Positions 1-8,788 are shown, numbered from the stretch's first letter. The stretch: DNA of 64,000 nucleotides from an uncultured Alphaproteobacteria bacterium (GCA_910577205.1 CAJTMA010000006.1:19448-83447); one strand, 5' to 3'. Translations and numbers: made by a program. The notes: generated from the letters alone by a model not told the origin.

Positions 1-143
1 TCAAAGTAATGCGGCGAAACACTGACTTTCATCGCCAATTCGTCGAGCGTCATCTTTTGCGATAGCCGCCGCTCATAAAACTGCCGCCCTAAATGGGCAA
101 AAGTTTCCTGATTATTTTTTCTGATTTGTTTTTTGGTTAACAT
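1..143 (-). CDS. XRE-family HTH regulator, copy A (3' end outside window)
   Basis: The first 47 codons of a small helix-turn-helix protein, cut by the window edge. It is nearly identical to the complete copies at 34077-34322 (+) and 50706-50951 (-). The visible part holds a basic N-terminus (MLTKKQIRKNNQ) and the first part of the HTH (LSQKMTLDELAMKVSVS). I place the start at the second ATG (141-143), because a GGAG lies six bases before it; the upstream in-frame ATG at 155 has no ribosome-binding site. A structured RNA gene with its own terminator lies upstream in the same orientation, as in the other two copies. The DNA-binding role is inferred from the fold; the target is unknown. Confidence 0.8.
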   Translation of the reverse strand, partial: MLTKKQIRKNNQETFAHLGRQFYERRLSQKMTLDELAMKVSVSPHYF

Positions 144-169
144 TTCCAACTCCATTTTTGTTTTTTAAT

Positions 170-241
170 AAACCCCACTTAATCTCCCCTTAAATTAAGG
201 GGAGAAAGTCATGTTGCTCAGCAACATGACCAGAGGGGTTT
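170..241. repeat. 72-bp palindromic repeat, copy A
   Basis: Between the RNA terminator and the HTH gene lies a compact palindromic element bounded by AAACCCC and GGGGTTT. It contains two internal hairpins, one around GTCATGTTGCT and one around CTCCCCTTAA, and can fold as a cloverleaf. A near-identical copy in the opposite orientation is at 33979-34050; copy C of the cassette lacks it. The absence at one site suggests a REP- or MITE-like insertion rather than a required part of the cassette. Confidence 0.75.
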
Positions 242-249
242 TATAAGTT

Positions 250-411
250 AAACAAAACCTGCCTTTAGCTTCCTAAAGGCAGGGGAGTTCGAAACTGTAA
301 CAGAACAGTCCGGGTTATTCGCGCATAGCCTTATCTCCCCGGCTCCCCTCAAAAGGAGTCGTTCTTTTCTGTTAGGAGTTTCGATACTCCACAATCCGTC
401 TCCGGACTGCG
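250..411 (-). ncRNA. Structured RNA of the RNA/HTH cassette, copy A
   Basis: About 162 nt from a predicted start near 411 to the T-run of a terminator (stem CCTGCCTTTAG, complement at 258-283). Read on the minus strand, 402-409 (CAGTCCGG) pairs with 306-313, and 377-384 pairs with 289-296 (TCGAAACT and its complement). The two helices cross, so they form a pseudoknot or are alternatives. The variable helix differs from copies B and C but is perfectly paired in each. A 65-codon open frame overlaps it, but copy C has a one-base insertion that breaks that frame, so RNA is the better call. The RNA family is not recognised. Confidence 0.75.
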
Positions 412-417
412 AGAATG

Positions 418-445
418 ATTGTAAGGCAAAATAGTTAATTTGCAA
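418..445 (-). promoter_or_regulatory. Promoter of structured RNA A
   Basis: On the minus strand TTGCAA (440-445) and TACAAT (418-423) are separated by 16 bases. Both boxes and the spacing are identical in copies B and C, and the predicted start falls just before the first paired segment. Confidence 0.65.
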
Positions 446-458
446 TGAAAAAAAGCCT

Positions 459-520
459 TACCCGGCGGGGTATTGGTCTTATTTCAGTTGCCGAGATTAC
501 TTCGTCACGCGTTTCTTGTG
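459..520. repeat. Dispersed repeat upstream of cassette A
   Basis: About 60 bp (beginning ACCCGGCGGGGTATTGG and ending in GAGATTACTTCGTCAC) is shared almost exactly with 51228-51290 upstream of cassette C. Copy B lacks it and follows the murA terminator directly. The GAGATTACTTCGTC part also appears inverted at 36346-36363. Confidence 0.6.
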
Positions 521-533
521 AGGACTGTTCTGT

Positions 534-560
534 AAAAAAATCTCCGGCTTGCGGAGATTC
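534..560 (-). terminator. Rho-independent terminator after the lipoprotein gene
   Basis: Hairpin AATCTCCG / CGGAGATT followed on the minus strand by a T-run, just downstream of the small lipoprotein gene. Confidence 0.8.
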
Positions 561-574
561 TTAAAAGGGTGTCC

Positions 575-736
575 CTACCAAGGAATATCTGTTCCCTGAA
601 TACATTTTCGGCTATCCTGCCGGCAGGTTTCCGTACGATTTAAATCATGCATGGCATGGCGTTTTTCATTAAATTTTCCGGCTTCGACACAAGCCGTCAA
701 CAGACATACCGCAACAAAGATTAAAACTTTTTTCAT
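575..736 (-). CDS. Small lipoprotein (53 aa)
   Basis: A 53-codon minus-strand gene. The start ATG (734-736) is preceded by AAAGGAAA. The N-terminus MKKVLIFVAVCLLTAC is a lipoprotein signal peptide with lipobox LTAC, so the mature protein would begin at Cys16 and be anchored to a membrane. The short mature part contains two further cysteines and ends in DIPW. It lies 12 bp downstream of the 122-aa membrane protein gene and is followed by a clear terminator, which suggests it is the last gene of a unit with sdaA. Similar tiny lipoproteins are often annotated as entericidin-like or hypothetical; I cannot assign a function. Confidence 0.75.
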   Translation of the reverse strand: MKKVLIFVAVCLLTACVEAGKFNEKRHAMHDLNRTETCRQDSRKCIQGTDIPW

Positions 737-748
737 TTTAATTTCCTT

Positions 749-1117
749 TTAGAAAAAAGAACGGAGGCAGAGATAAACTACCAGAATAATCACCAACCGG
801 GCAATCCGGCTCAGCCACGGGCTGCGTTCATAACGCGCGCCGCTCCGCCAAACGGCAAACACCATTGAGATATTATAAGCAATAAACAGACATAAGCTGG
901 TCAGGTAGCAAACCGTATAAACCACTATTGAGGTATCCATCTTCAACGGATTAAAATAAGCCGTAAAATACTTGTATATGCTTATCCCCCCCAAGAGCGG
1001 CGCTAACAGCGCGCCAAACATTTTTACAATCAGCAATCCGGCAAGGATGCCGAAGATGCCAAACTTCCAAAAGGTTTCTTTGAGGCCGAACTCGCCGGCT
1101 ATAAGTTTTTTATACAT
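749..1117 (-). CDS. Small multi-spanning membrane protein, function unknown
   Basis: A 122-aa protein starting MYKKLIAGEFGLKETFW. I chose the start at 1117 because GAGCGGA lies just upstream; an upstream extension is possible but is basic and has no ribosome-binding site. Three to four hydrophobic segments are visible (roughly residues 16-45, 60-85 and 100-118), with a short basic loop RSGARYERSP before the last. It lies 83 bp after sdaA and 12 bp before the lipoprotein gene on the same strand. I do not recognise the family; an inner-membrane location is inferred. Confidence 0.7.
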   Translation of the reverse strand: MYKKLIAGEFGLKETFWKFGIFGILAGLLIVKMFGALLAPLLGGISIYKYFTAYFNPLKMDTSIVVYTVCYLTSLCLFIAYNISMVFAVWRSGARYERSPWLSRIARLVIILVVYLCLRSFF

Positions 1118-1200
1118 ATAAAATTCCGCTCTTAGGTAAAGTTTTCCTAAACCGATATTGCGCTTTTTTTTGCGCTGCCGCAAGTTAATTATGCAAGTTT

Positions 1201-2583
1201 TTAGCAGTTGGCAACATTTACGGCTAAACCGCCCAATGATGTTTCCTTATACTTGTTATGCATATCGCGCCCTGTATCAAACATGGTTTTAATCACGCTG
1301 TCTAATGAAACAACGTGCTGCCCCGTGCCACGCAGTGCCAGACGCGCAGAATTTACCGCTTTTATCGCCCCCATAGCATTGCGTTCAATACAAGGGACTT
1401 GCACCAAGCCGCTCAAAGGATCGCAGGTCAGCCCCAAATTGTGTTCCATGGCGATTTCAGCAGCATTTTCTATTTGTTTGTTACTGCCGCCCATTGCCGC
1501 AACCAAACCGGCGGCAGCCATAGAACAAGCTACGCCGACTTCGCCCTGGCAGCCGACTTCTGCTCCGGAAATTGAAGCATTTGTCCGATACAGGCTGCAA
1601 ATGGCGGAAGCTGTCAATAAAAAGATTTTAATTCCTTCCGCAACTGAATACGGCGAGCGCACATGGGCAAAGCGTTCATAATAGCGCATAACGGCAGGAA
1701 TAATGCCGGCAGACCCCATGGTTGGCGCGGTAACGACTTGCCCGCCGCAAGCATTTTCCTCAGCAACGGCAAAACCCCACAGATTAATCCAATCAATCAT
1801 ATCCAGCGGGTCAAACTCATTATGCAGGAATTTTTCCTCAAGCCGCTGATACAGCTTGCTGGCGCGGCGCTCGATATTGAGGCCGCCGGGCAGCACGCCG
1901 CGGGCTTTGATTCCGCGCTCTAACGAGTTTTGCATAACGCGGTTAATTTTCTCAATGCCGGCACTAACCTCCTCTGCCGGACGCAACGCAGCTTCATTGG
2001 CAAAAACCAAGTCGGCAATCGACAGGTTATGCTCCGCACACAAAGCCATCAGCTGCTGGCAGCTGTTAAAGTCATATGGCACATTGTAGGGGTCGCGCTC
2101 ACAGCGGGCAGCCATTTCATCCTGACGGGCAACCGTGCCGCCGCCAACTGAAAAGTAAACTTCATTTGACAGCAGGTTTCCTTCGGCATCAAAAGCTTTG
2201 AAGCGCATTCCGTTGGAATGTTCCGGCAGAAAAATTTCTTTTTCAAAAATAACATTCTTATCCAAATCAAAGGGAATAGCGCGCTCCTGCCCGAGGTGGA
2301 GCATTTTATCTTTCTCCACGGCATTGACATAAGGCACTTCCGGGTCAATGGCTTCGGCCTCAAGCCCCATTAACCCGTAAACAATCGCTTTAACCGTGCC
2401 ATGCCCAAAGCCGGTTAAGGCCAGAGAGCCATAGAGGACAACATCTATTTTAGCAACTTTTTCAAACAAGTTTTGCTCATGCAGGCTGTCTAACCAGCGC
2501 TTGGCGGCACGCATCGGGCCAACAGTATGCGAACTTGACGGGCCGACCCCAATCGAAAAAATCTCAAAAAAGCTGTAGTACAT
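1201..2583 (-). CDS. sdaA: L-serine ammonia-lyase (iron-sulfur type)
   Basis: 460 aa, full length for the single-chain bacterial enzyme that deaminates L-serine to pyruvate and ammonia in the cytoplasm. The N-terminal beta domain begins with SIGVGPSSSHTVGPM (residues 10-24). The C-terminal alpha domain shows GSAGIIPAVMRYYERF, GCQGEVGVACSMAAAG and CDPLSGLVQVPCIERNA, which carry the cysteines expected to bind the oxygen-labile 4Fe-4S cluster. It starts 2 bp downstream of the M49-like peptidase gene, so the two are probably co-transcribed. Together with the peptidase this suggests use of peptides and serine as carbon source. The cluster requirement fits with the SUF operon elsewhere in the window. 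Confidence 0.95.
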   Translation of the reverse strand: MYYSFFEIFSIGVGPSSSHTVGPMRAAKRWLDSLHEQNLFEKVAKIDVVLYGSLALTGFGHGTVKAIVYGLMGLEAEAIDPEVPYVNAVEKDKMLHLGQERAIPFDLDKNVIFEKEIFLPEHSNGMRFKAFDAEGNLLSNEVYFSVGGGTVARQDEMAARCERDPYNVPYDFNSCQQLMALCAEHNLSIADLVFANEAALRPAEEVSAGIEKINRVMQNSLERGIKARGVLPGGLNIERRASKLYQRLEEKFLHNEFDPLDMIDWINLWGFAVAEENACGGQVVTAPTMGSAGIIPAVMRYYERFAHVRSPYSVAEGIKIFLLTASAICSLYRTNASISGAEVGCQGEVGVACSMAAAGLVAAMGGSNKQIENAAEIAMEHNLGLTCDPLSGLVQVPCIERNAMGAIKAVNSARLALRGTGQHVVSLDSVIKTMFDTGRDMHNKYKETSLGGLAVNVANC

Positions 2584-2585
2584 TT

Positions 2586-4301
2586 CTAAAAATTATCCTC
2601 AATCCAGATGTAGTTTTTGACACCCAGTTCATTTTGAACTTTGGCAATATATTGGGATTCTTTACCCCATTTGGTATATTTATCAATAAAAGCTTTTGCT
2701 TTTTCCGATGATTTTGACAACTGGACTTCGATTGTTTCTTGCAGCATGGCGTAAATCACATCATGGAATTTATCAAAATTAATATGCAGCTTATGTTCAT
2801 CATCGAACCAGAAAGCGCCGTTATCATGCAGGAAATTGAAATGTATCAATTCGCCAACGCGATGCGCTTCCAGAGGCTGAGCTTTCAAAAACAGCCGGTA
2901 AGCAACCCAGGTCGTATAAATCTTTTTCAGGGTTTCTTCATCAATCACCCCGGCTTTGACATATTCCGGCATAAAAGCAATCGAAACAACGTCTGCTTTT
3001 TCTTCTTCGACAGTGCTTTTATGCAGCCCCATGGCACGTTGGTAATCATTATCCGGCCCAAGAGAGTGGCCGTTTTCATGCCCGATAACAAACAGGTGGT
3101 CAGCTTCCAAGTCAAAATATTTATGCAATTCCGGCGCAACCAAACGTTCCAATAATTTCTGATTGCGTTCAGGATCACCACTCATGCGCACCTGACGGTG
3201 ATAAGCATTACGGCGGCCGCCGCCGGTTTTTATCGCCAGCTTATCATTGTTCGGCAGGTTTTGCGCTGTGGTTATTGCGCCGCGACACTGGGCATAGTCG
3301 CCAGTCAAAGCCACCACATCAACATCAACCATGGTCTGTTTTAATTCGCCCGCGTCAGAAACCGACTGATGATAGCTGTCAGCATAGGGCATCAATTTTG
3401 CCAGTTCAGGCATATGTTCTTTGAATTTTAAAATCAAATCCGTGCCCTGTTTATTGATAATACCGACACGAACACCCAGCATATCCTTCGGATTAACTTC
3501 AATATTATGTTTATTTAACAAATCCATTAACTGAGGGTTATCATAGACTGTCGGGGTCAGCTCATCGTCATAACTTTCCCGTCCCAAAGTGAACTCCAGC
3601 TGGTTGTTGTTTTGTAAAACAGCCCAATGCTTGTCTGCCAGCATATCCATGTCTTCATTATTTTGCAGCAAAGCCTGAGCCTGCCAGCCGAGGTAATCCT
3701 TAAAATCCTCATCAGTGGTATAATGCGCGGCGACTTCAATTTCGTTAGCCGCACGGGAAAACGCGTCTTTGAAGTATTCGGTGTAGTCAACGGCTTTCAA
3801 ATCATTCCCATCGCGGCGCACCATTGTACGGACGCTCAGAATTTTTTTGACAGCCTCAATTTTGCCTTCGTTAATCATTCGCTGTAAAATGTTATGAAAT
3901 TCTTCCACGCCCAGGTCAGAAGGATAGAAATTGCGGCCTTTCGCCCCTTTGATTCCCTTAAAGATTTCCACGGGTTCTAAGTCAAGCCCGTTATGGCCTT
4001 CGACACCATGAAACGAAGTGAACAATTTAAGCGCTTTAGCAGCGTGAGTATTGGTCTGAGCGGCTTCTTCCAAAGCTTTTTTCATCGGCAGGTTCATCTC
4101 ATGATCCTGCTCCATGGCAACTTCATCAAAAATTTTGGCGGCAGCAACGAGGTGTTGAAGAGCCTTTTTGTTGCCTTCGGTCAAATTTTTGTAACCGGCA
4201 AAGTCTTTAGACACCAGTTCAACCTTGCGCATTTTATTGTTAATAATGTCATCCAGTTGTTCTTCACTCAAATTCAGTTCATATCCGTTAATTTTCATCA
4301 C
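2586..4301 (-). CDS. M49-like (dipeptidyl-peptidase III-type) zinc metallopeptidase
   Basis: 571 aa. A zinc-peptidase motif HENGH is at residues 408-412 (two His and Glu), followed by EEEKAD at 432-437, the arrangement seen in the DPP III family (HExxGH then EECRAE). Here the first motif is the shorter HExxH form, which as I recall is known from some bacterial DPP III enzymes. No signal peptide is visible, so it is probably cytoplasmic, releasing dipeptides. Start: GTG at 4301 or ATG at 4298; a GGAG lies 7-10 bases upstream, inside the end of the preceding gene, which overlaps by 14 bp. That points to translational coupling. The alternative is an unassigned metallopeptidase of related fold. 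Confidence 0.75.
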   Translation of the reverse strand: MMKINGYELNLSEEQLDDIINNKMRKVELVSKDFAGYKNLTEGNKKALQHLVAAAKIFDEVAMEQDHEMNLPMKKALEEAAQTNTHAAKALKLFTSFHGVEGHNGLDLEPVEIFKGIKGAKGRNFYPSDLGVEEFHNILQRMINEGKIEAVKKILSVRTMVRRDGNDLKAVDYTEYFKDAFSRAANEIEVAAHYTTDEDFKDYLGWQAQALLQNNEDMDMLADKHWAVLQNNNQLEFTLGRESYDDELTPTVYDNPQLMDLLNKHNIEVNPKDMLGVRVGIINKQGTDLILKFKEHMPELAKLMPYADSYHQSVSDAGELKQTMVDVDVVALTGDYAQCRGAITTAQNLPNNDKLAIKTGGGRRNAYHRQVRMSGDPERNQKLLERLVAPELHKYFDLEADHLFVIGHENGHSLGPDNDYQRAMGLHKSTVEEEKADVVSIAFMPEYVKAGVIDEETLKKIYTTWVAYRLFLKAQPLEAHRVGELIHFNFLHDNGAFWFDDEHKLHINFDKFHDVIYAMLQETIEVQLSKSSEKAKAFIDKYTKWGKESQYIAKVQNELGVKNYIWIEDNF

Positions 4302-5862
4302 TCATTATCTCCACTGTTCTAAAACGATAAACTTTAATATTATCTGACCAAAAACTGGGGTTCATTCCCGCTTTAATCTTTAAATTTTTCATAAAATCGG
4401 CTTTGTCCGGCAACTCTGCCCAGACAGAGGGCAAAAATAATCCCTGGCGGTCGCCGTCGCGAATAATGACACCGTCTACACCGGGCTGTATTCGGTTCAT
4501 TAAATCCGCTTCATTATGGTAATGTATGGGTTCAAGACCGGTCAAAAGCGAAACGGAATAGCTCAGGCTGGGGAGTTCGGCTTCGCTTAACGGCTCGAAA
4601 CGGTTATCTTCCATGGCAGCACGATAAGCATTGTCGGCAATATCATGGGCTATGGCGATATGCGGCATAATCGTTCCGATACAGCCGCGCAAATCGCCAT
4701 TTTTCTTCAAAGTAACAAAGGAAGCCCCTTTATTAAAAAGGTCGTCAGGGTAGTCTTTGCGCGCCGGGGAAAAATGCTTATGTTCAGCGACAGCTTCCCT
4801 TAATGTCCGGGAAACAATTTGCCGTATTTCACCTTTATAGGTTTCCGCAAAAAGGCGCAGGTTTTCTGTTTCCCTTTCCAGGGCTGAACGCTGCGTATCC
4901 TGATGCGGATTTGCTTCGCCGGAAAAACTCCATGCCCCATAACCAACAACGCGCTCTTTATCTCCGGCGGTATCCCCGGAGTTAACCAGTTCCAGCATTT
5001 CCGGGCGAAGGGATTGTTTGCCGGCAAGCAGTAATGCCGTATTTATCCCTGCTGCGCCGCATGACATATGATTTTCAATTTCCGGCTGTTTGCCGGCTAC
5101 CATTTCTGCTGTTTTTGTATCCAATTCTTTGGCTGTTTCATAGTCTTCATAATGCGACAAGTCAGCCGAAACCACCAGCAGAGTATCCGGCTGGCGCAAC
5201 AAAGGTTCAAGCGCGACAGACAATTCCTGCGGAGAGGCATCACCATAAACAACGGGAATTATTTTGAATTTTTTTAATACTTTCTGCAAAAAAGGCAGCT
5301 GCACCTCCAGGCTGTGTTCATTTTTATGCGCCAGATCAAAAAACTTAAATCCGGGTTGGCTGGTCAAAGCAGCGGACAATTCCTTATTTACCTGCACTGC
5401 TCCCAGCGGCGTCACAAAATAGTCAGTTTTAGGCAAAGCCGCTCCTTTAAAGGCAACATGGTGCGACGGCCCTAATAAAATGACATTTTTTATTTTTCCG
5501 GCATATTTAGCCAGCCGCCCGTAAGCTTTCGCGGCGGTTGCTGCTGAATAGATATAGCCGGCATGAGGCACGATAAGGATACGCGGCTGATATTCTGACA
5601 GAGAACCGGCTTTAGACAGATAGTGGGCTACCTCGCTGTCAAGGCGGGTTTTGTCTTCCGAATAAAAAATCCCGGCAACCGCCGGATTACGGTATTGAGC
5701 CAATTCATCCTCCTTGGGGCGGTAATCGGTTATCAATTGCGAATTAGACGAGATATGCGCATCCAGGCTGCAATAGTTCAGCCACAGCACGGCAATTGCC
5801 GCCAACGCTATTAAAATATAGTTCGTCAGCTTTTTATAATCAATGTCGGATTTGTCTTTCAT
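4288..5862 (-). CDS. MEMO1-AMMECR1 fusion (AmmeMemoRadiSam proteins B and A)
   Basis: 524 aa from the ATG at 5862, which has AGAGG eight bases upstream. After one hydrophobic N-terminal segment (ILIALAAIAVLWL) comes a MEMO domain (about residues 55-310) with PHAGYIYSA, LGPSHHV and VSADLSHYEDY. Then comes an AMMECR1 domain (about 330-520) with LRGCIGT and DNRFEPLSEAELP. These two, with a radical SAM enzyme, define the three-part AmmeMemoRadiSam system, whose chemistry is still unsettled. Here the two are fused and membrane-anchored, probably facing the periplasm; no radical SAM gene is within the window. It overlaps the peptidase gene downstream by 14 bp. Confidence 0.9.
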   Translation of the reverse strand: MKDKSDIDYKKLTNYILIALAAIAVLWLNYCSLDAHISSNSQLITDYRPKEDELAQYRNPAVAGIFYSEDKTRLDSEVAHYLSKAGSLSEYQPRILIVPHAGYIYSAATAAKAYGRLAKYAGKIKNVILLGPSHHVAFKGAALPKTDYFVTPLGAVQVNKELSAALTSQPGFKFFDLAHKNEHSLEVQLPFLQKVLKKFKIIPVVYGDASPQELSVALEPLLRQPDTLLVVSADLSHYEDYETAKELDTKTAEMVAGKQPEIENHMSCGAAGINTALLLAGKQSLRPEMLELVNSGDTAGDKERVVGYGAWSFSGEANPHQDTQRSALERETENLRLFAETYKGEIRQIVSRTLREAVAEHKHFSPARKDYPDDLFNKGASFVTLKKNGDLRGCIGTIMPHIAIAHDIADNAYRAAMEDNRFEPLSEAELPSLSYSVSLLTGLEPIHYHNEADLMNRIQPGVDGVIIRDGDRQGLFLPSVWAELPDKADFMKNLKIKAGMNPSFWSDNIKVYRFRTVEIMSDEN

Positions 5863-5931
5863 CGGCACAACCTCTCCCTTACCGGATTTTATTGCCAGAA
5901 TAAGGGAGAGTCATTTAATTTTTTGCTAATA

Positions 5932-8040
5932 TCAGCGCTTTTGTGCGTTTTTTCTTGCGTTTAGAACGGATATTTCCCGGATATTCAACCGGGCATTTCT
6001 ATTCTTATGCGTCAAGATGGCATAAGAATAAGGGCGCAGGGCATAAGTTTCGCCAGCCTCATGTTCCCGCGGCTCTTTGGCAAACTCGCCGTCAGCCGTA
6101 TCAAAAACCAGCTGCCATTTGCCGCCGCCGGGAGGTGACGGCAAGGTATAATCAACCGTGTGATAGTTGTCGCCCGATACCAAAACAAGAAAATCATCAT
6201 CTTGGGGGCGGCCGTTAGAGCTGCTGCCGTTGAGCATATACGCACCGGTTTTGGCATAGCCGCAATTCCAATCCGCCGCTTCCATTTCTTTACCGTCCGG
6301 ACGCAGCCAGGTGATATCTTTCGCACCATTTGCGGCGACCGGTTTACCATCAAAGAGTTTTAAATCGGTCAACACTGGGTGGCTTTTGCGAAAGGCATTC
6401 AAGCGGCAGATATTCAAAAATAATTGCTTCTTACGCTCAGAAAGCTCATTCCAATCCAGCCAGACCGTCGTGTCATCAATACAATACGGATTATTATTGG
6501 CATCAGAATAGCCGCGCTCATCACCGTTGCGCATCAAGGGGATGCCTTTGCTTAAAATATTAAAAGCGATATCGCTGTTGGCTCGCCGGAACAATTCTTC
6601 TTCGGTGTAAGATTTGGCATAAATATCCGGACTGCCATCCCGTCCCTCTTCGCCATTTGGATAAGTGTTTTTCGGATATTGGTAAGCGCCCAGCAGGCTG
6701 AAACCGTCATGGCTGCGCCCTGTGCCGATAACCGCGCTTTCATTGGCGGCAGGATTGACATTTGACGACCCGGCAACCTGATTGCCAAACTGCCCAATCA
6801 GGCCGTTGCGGCTGCTAAAAAATTCACCGACAAAGTTTTTACGGGTGTCACTCCATTCTTTAACCCCCGGCACTAAGGCTGCAAAACGACCGCTGAAATT
6901 ACCGCCCATCGCGCTCCACGGCTCAACATACATTTCCATCCCCAATTTTTCGGTGGCAAAGCGCAGCTCCTGAATAAATGCGCCATTCTCCTGAAAACGC
7001 CCGAAATTATCAAGCGCATTATCGCCGCCCAAATCCCAACGGATGCCGTCTACGCCCAGTTTATGCATTAACAGCAGATAATGGCGGAGAATTTCATGCC
7101 CGGCCTCGCTGTCTAAATTAAAATTATTATCACAGCCCGTCGAATTCATAAATTTCCCGGGGTTATTCCCCTCCTGACGGTAATAATTGGGGCTGTCCAG
7201 CAATTTGAATGATAAAGACTGATTTCTGTCCCCGGTTGCCGCGTGTTCGCCGGTATGGTTAAACACCGCGTCAACGGTCACTTTCAGACCGGCTTTGTGC
7301 AACTTGTTAACAACAGCGGCAAAGTCTTGCAAATTGCCATACCGGGGATCGATTGCAAAAAAGCAATACGGGTTATAGCCCCAGCTGTCCGTCCGCCCCT
7401 CAGTAACAGGGATTTGCCGGCCGCAACAGGTTGGCGCGATAGGCATAAGCTCAATATTATTAACACCGAGGCGCTCAAAATACTTCAAACTCCAGCTGTC
7501 GGCAATCCCTGATAACCTGCCGCGCTTGTCTTCCGGCAAATGGAAGTTGAGCTTAGAAAAGTTTTTAATATGGGTTTCATAAATTATGTTTTCGCCAGGC
7601 GCAAAATGCGGACGCTGCTGCAAATAAGGATATTTTTCAGAGTCAAAAATGCGGTTCAAATCAACCACAACCGATTTAGGCATAACCGGAGCACTGTCTT
7701 CGTGGTTTTCAATCAACAGACGTTCGGATGTCCAGTCGTCCATGGTTTTGGAAACTTCCAAACTATAAGGGTCGACAGCAAGTTTTGCCGGATTAAAAAA
7801 CAAACCGCGCGACGGATTATATTCTCCGTGTGCGCGGTAACCGTATTTTTGACCGGATTTGATTTCCGGCAGGGTGACTGACCAGATATTGCCTTCCCCT
7901 TTTTGCAATTGGATACGGGTTTCCTCTTTTTCATCCGGCGAAAAGAGGCACAGTTCTATCTTCTCAGCATATTCGGACTTAACACTGAATGTGGTTTGGC
8001 CGTTTTGGTAATGTGCTCCTAAGAAAGGATGATTGCCCAT
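5932..8040 (-). CDS. glgX: Glycogen debranching enzyme / isoamylase-type GH13
   Basis: 702 aa. An N-terminal CBM48-like domain (about residues 5-100) precedes a GH13 barrel. Catalytic motifs are present: DAVFNHT (257-263), GVDGIRWDLG with the nucleophile Asp336, YVEPWS with acid/base Glu373, and RSHDG with Asp445. The protein should hydrolyse alpha-1,6 branches of glycogen or limit dextrins in the cytoplasm. The ATG at 8040 has GGAG six bases upstream. No other glycogen genes are nearby. It sits 79 bp after the HAD phosphatase and 69 bp before the MEMO fusion on the same strand; co-transcription is possible but not shown. Confidence 0.92.
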   Translation of the reverse strand: MGNHPFLGAHYQNGQTTFSVKSEYAEKIELCLFSPDEKEETRIQLQKGEGNIWSVTLPEIKSGQKYGYRAHGEYNPSRGLFFNPAKLAVDPYSLEVSKTMDDWTSERLLIENHEDSAPVMPKSVVVDLNRIFDSEKYPYLQQRPHFAPGENIIYETHIKNFSKLNFHLPEDKRGRLSGIADSWSLKYFERLGVNNIELMPIAPTCCGRQIPVTEGRTDSWGYNPYCFFAIDPRYGNLQDFAAVVNKLHKAGLKVTVDAVFNHTGEHAATGDRNQSLSFKLLDSPNYYRQEGNNPGKFMNSTGCDNNFNLDSEAGHEILRHYLLLMHKLGVDGIRWDLGGDNALDNFGRFQENGAFIQELRFATEKLGMEMYVEPWSAMGGNFSGRFAALVPGVKEWSDTRKNFVGEFFSSRNGLIGQFGNQVAGSSNVNPAANESAVIGTGRSHDGFSLLGAYQYPKNTYPNGEEGRDGSPDIYAKSYTEEELFRRANSDIAFNILSKGIPLMRNGDERGYSDANNNPYCIDDTTVWLDWNELSERKKQLFLNICRLNAFRKSHPVLTDLKLFDGKPVAANGAKDITWLRPDGKEMEAADWNCGYAKTGAYMLNGSSSNGRPQDDDFLVLVSGDNYHTVDYTLPSPPGGGKWQLVFDTADGEFAKEPREHEAGETYALRPYSYAILTHKNRNARLNIREISVLNARKNAQKR

Positions 8041-8119
8041 GCCCGTCTCCTCAAAAAAATTTCAGACTTTAAGATATCCTAAGCCTGATTTGTTAAAAAT
8101 TCAAGCTTTTCTGTCCAGC

Positions 8120-8788
8120 TTAAAGAGAATTCAAAACGCGGTAAAATTCTTCAAAACTATTAAAGTAAACAATTTTTGTATCCGGTTCGCCCTCATCTCC
8201 CCAGATGGAACGCCCTATCCTTATCGGCAGGGCATTGGCCGCCTGAGCAGAATCGCTGTCCATCGGGCTGTCACCAATCATCCAGACTTTCTGCGGCGTT
8301 ATCTCTTCCGGTTTAAGCAACCCCTTCAAAGTGTGATATATCTGGTCGGGAAACGGTTTGTCGCGGACAGCCTCATGACCGCAAACCACACGGAAAAACA
8401 AGGATGGGTCAAAAAGCAGCGGCAATTCGATATTCATCAGGCGGCGATCTTTATTGCTCATCACCATCATCGGAATTCCTCGCTTATTAAAAAACTCCAG
8501 CACTTTGTGAACTCCGGGGAATGTGCTGATTTTCCCACGGACAACGCTGCTGTAGATTTCGACATAGCGTTCATAGGCCTCTGCCGCATTTTCCTCCCCG
8601 AAAATCCGGGGGAAATTATCCATAAACGAAAGGTTGGGATCACGCTTGTCCCGCACTTGTGTCCAGTCCGGCAAGCCGTATTCGGCTAAAACCCGATTAA
8701 CCGCCAACACCAGCGTATTACGGCTTTCGGCCAGCGTATTATCCCAATCAAATATCACATATTGCAATTCAGAAACATTCAGCCGCAT
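8120..8788 (-). CDS. HAD-family phosphatase (phosphoglycolate-phosphatase-like)
   Basis: 222 aa with the HAD motif I DWDNT (Asp14, Asp16), motif II around MVMSNKD (about residue 111), a Lys in the NPF/KPF region (RDKPFPDQ) and motif IV WMIGDSPMDSD. Residues between motifs I and II form a helical cap. Such enzymes remove phosphate from small metabolites. Specificity cannot be read from sequence; phosphoglycolate or a sugar phosphate is the usual default. It follows the accD terminator and lies upstream of glgX on the same strand, which would fit a sugar-phosphate substrate, but this is only context. Confidence 0.85.
   Translation of the reverse strand: MRLNVSELQYVIFDWDNTLAESRNTLVLAVNRVLAEYGLPDWTQVRDKRDPNLSFMDNFPRIFGEENAAEAYERYVEIYSSVVRGKISTFPGVHKVLEFFNKRGIPMMVMSNKDRRLMNIELPLLFDPSLFFRVVCGHEAVRDKPFPDQIYHTLKGLLKPEEITPQKVWMIGDSPMDSDSAQAANALPIRIGRSIWGDEGEPDTKIVYFNSFEEFYRVLNSL

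Noticed and set aside
248..445. 65-codon open frame overlapping structured RNA A (and the 83-codon frame at 33774-34025)
   Set aside because: Copy C has a one-base insertion that breaks the frame, the changes between copies preserve base pairing rather than codons, and the frame contains the promoter and terminator.
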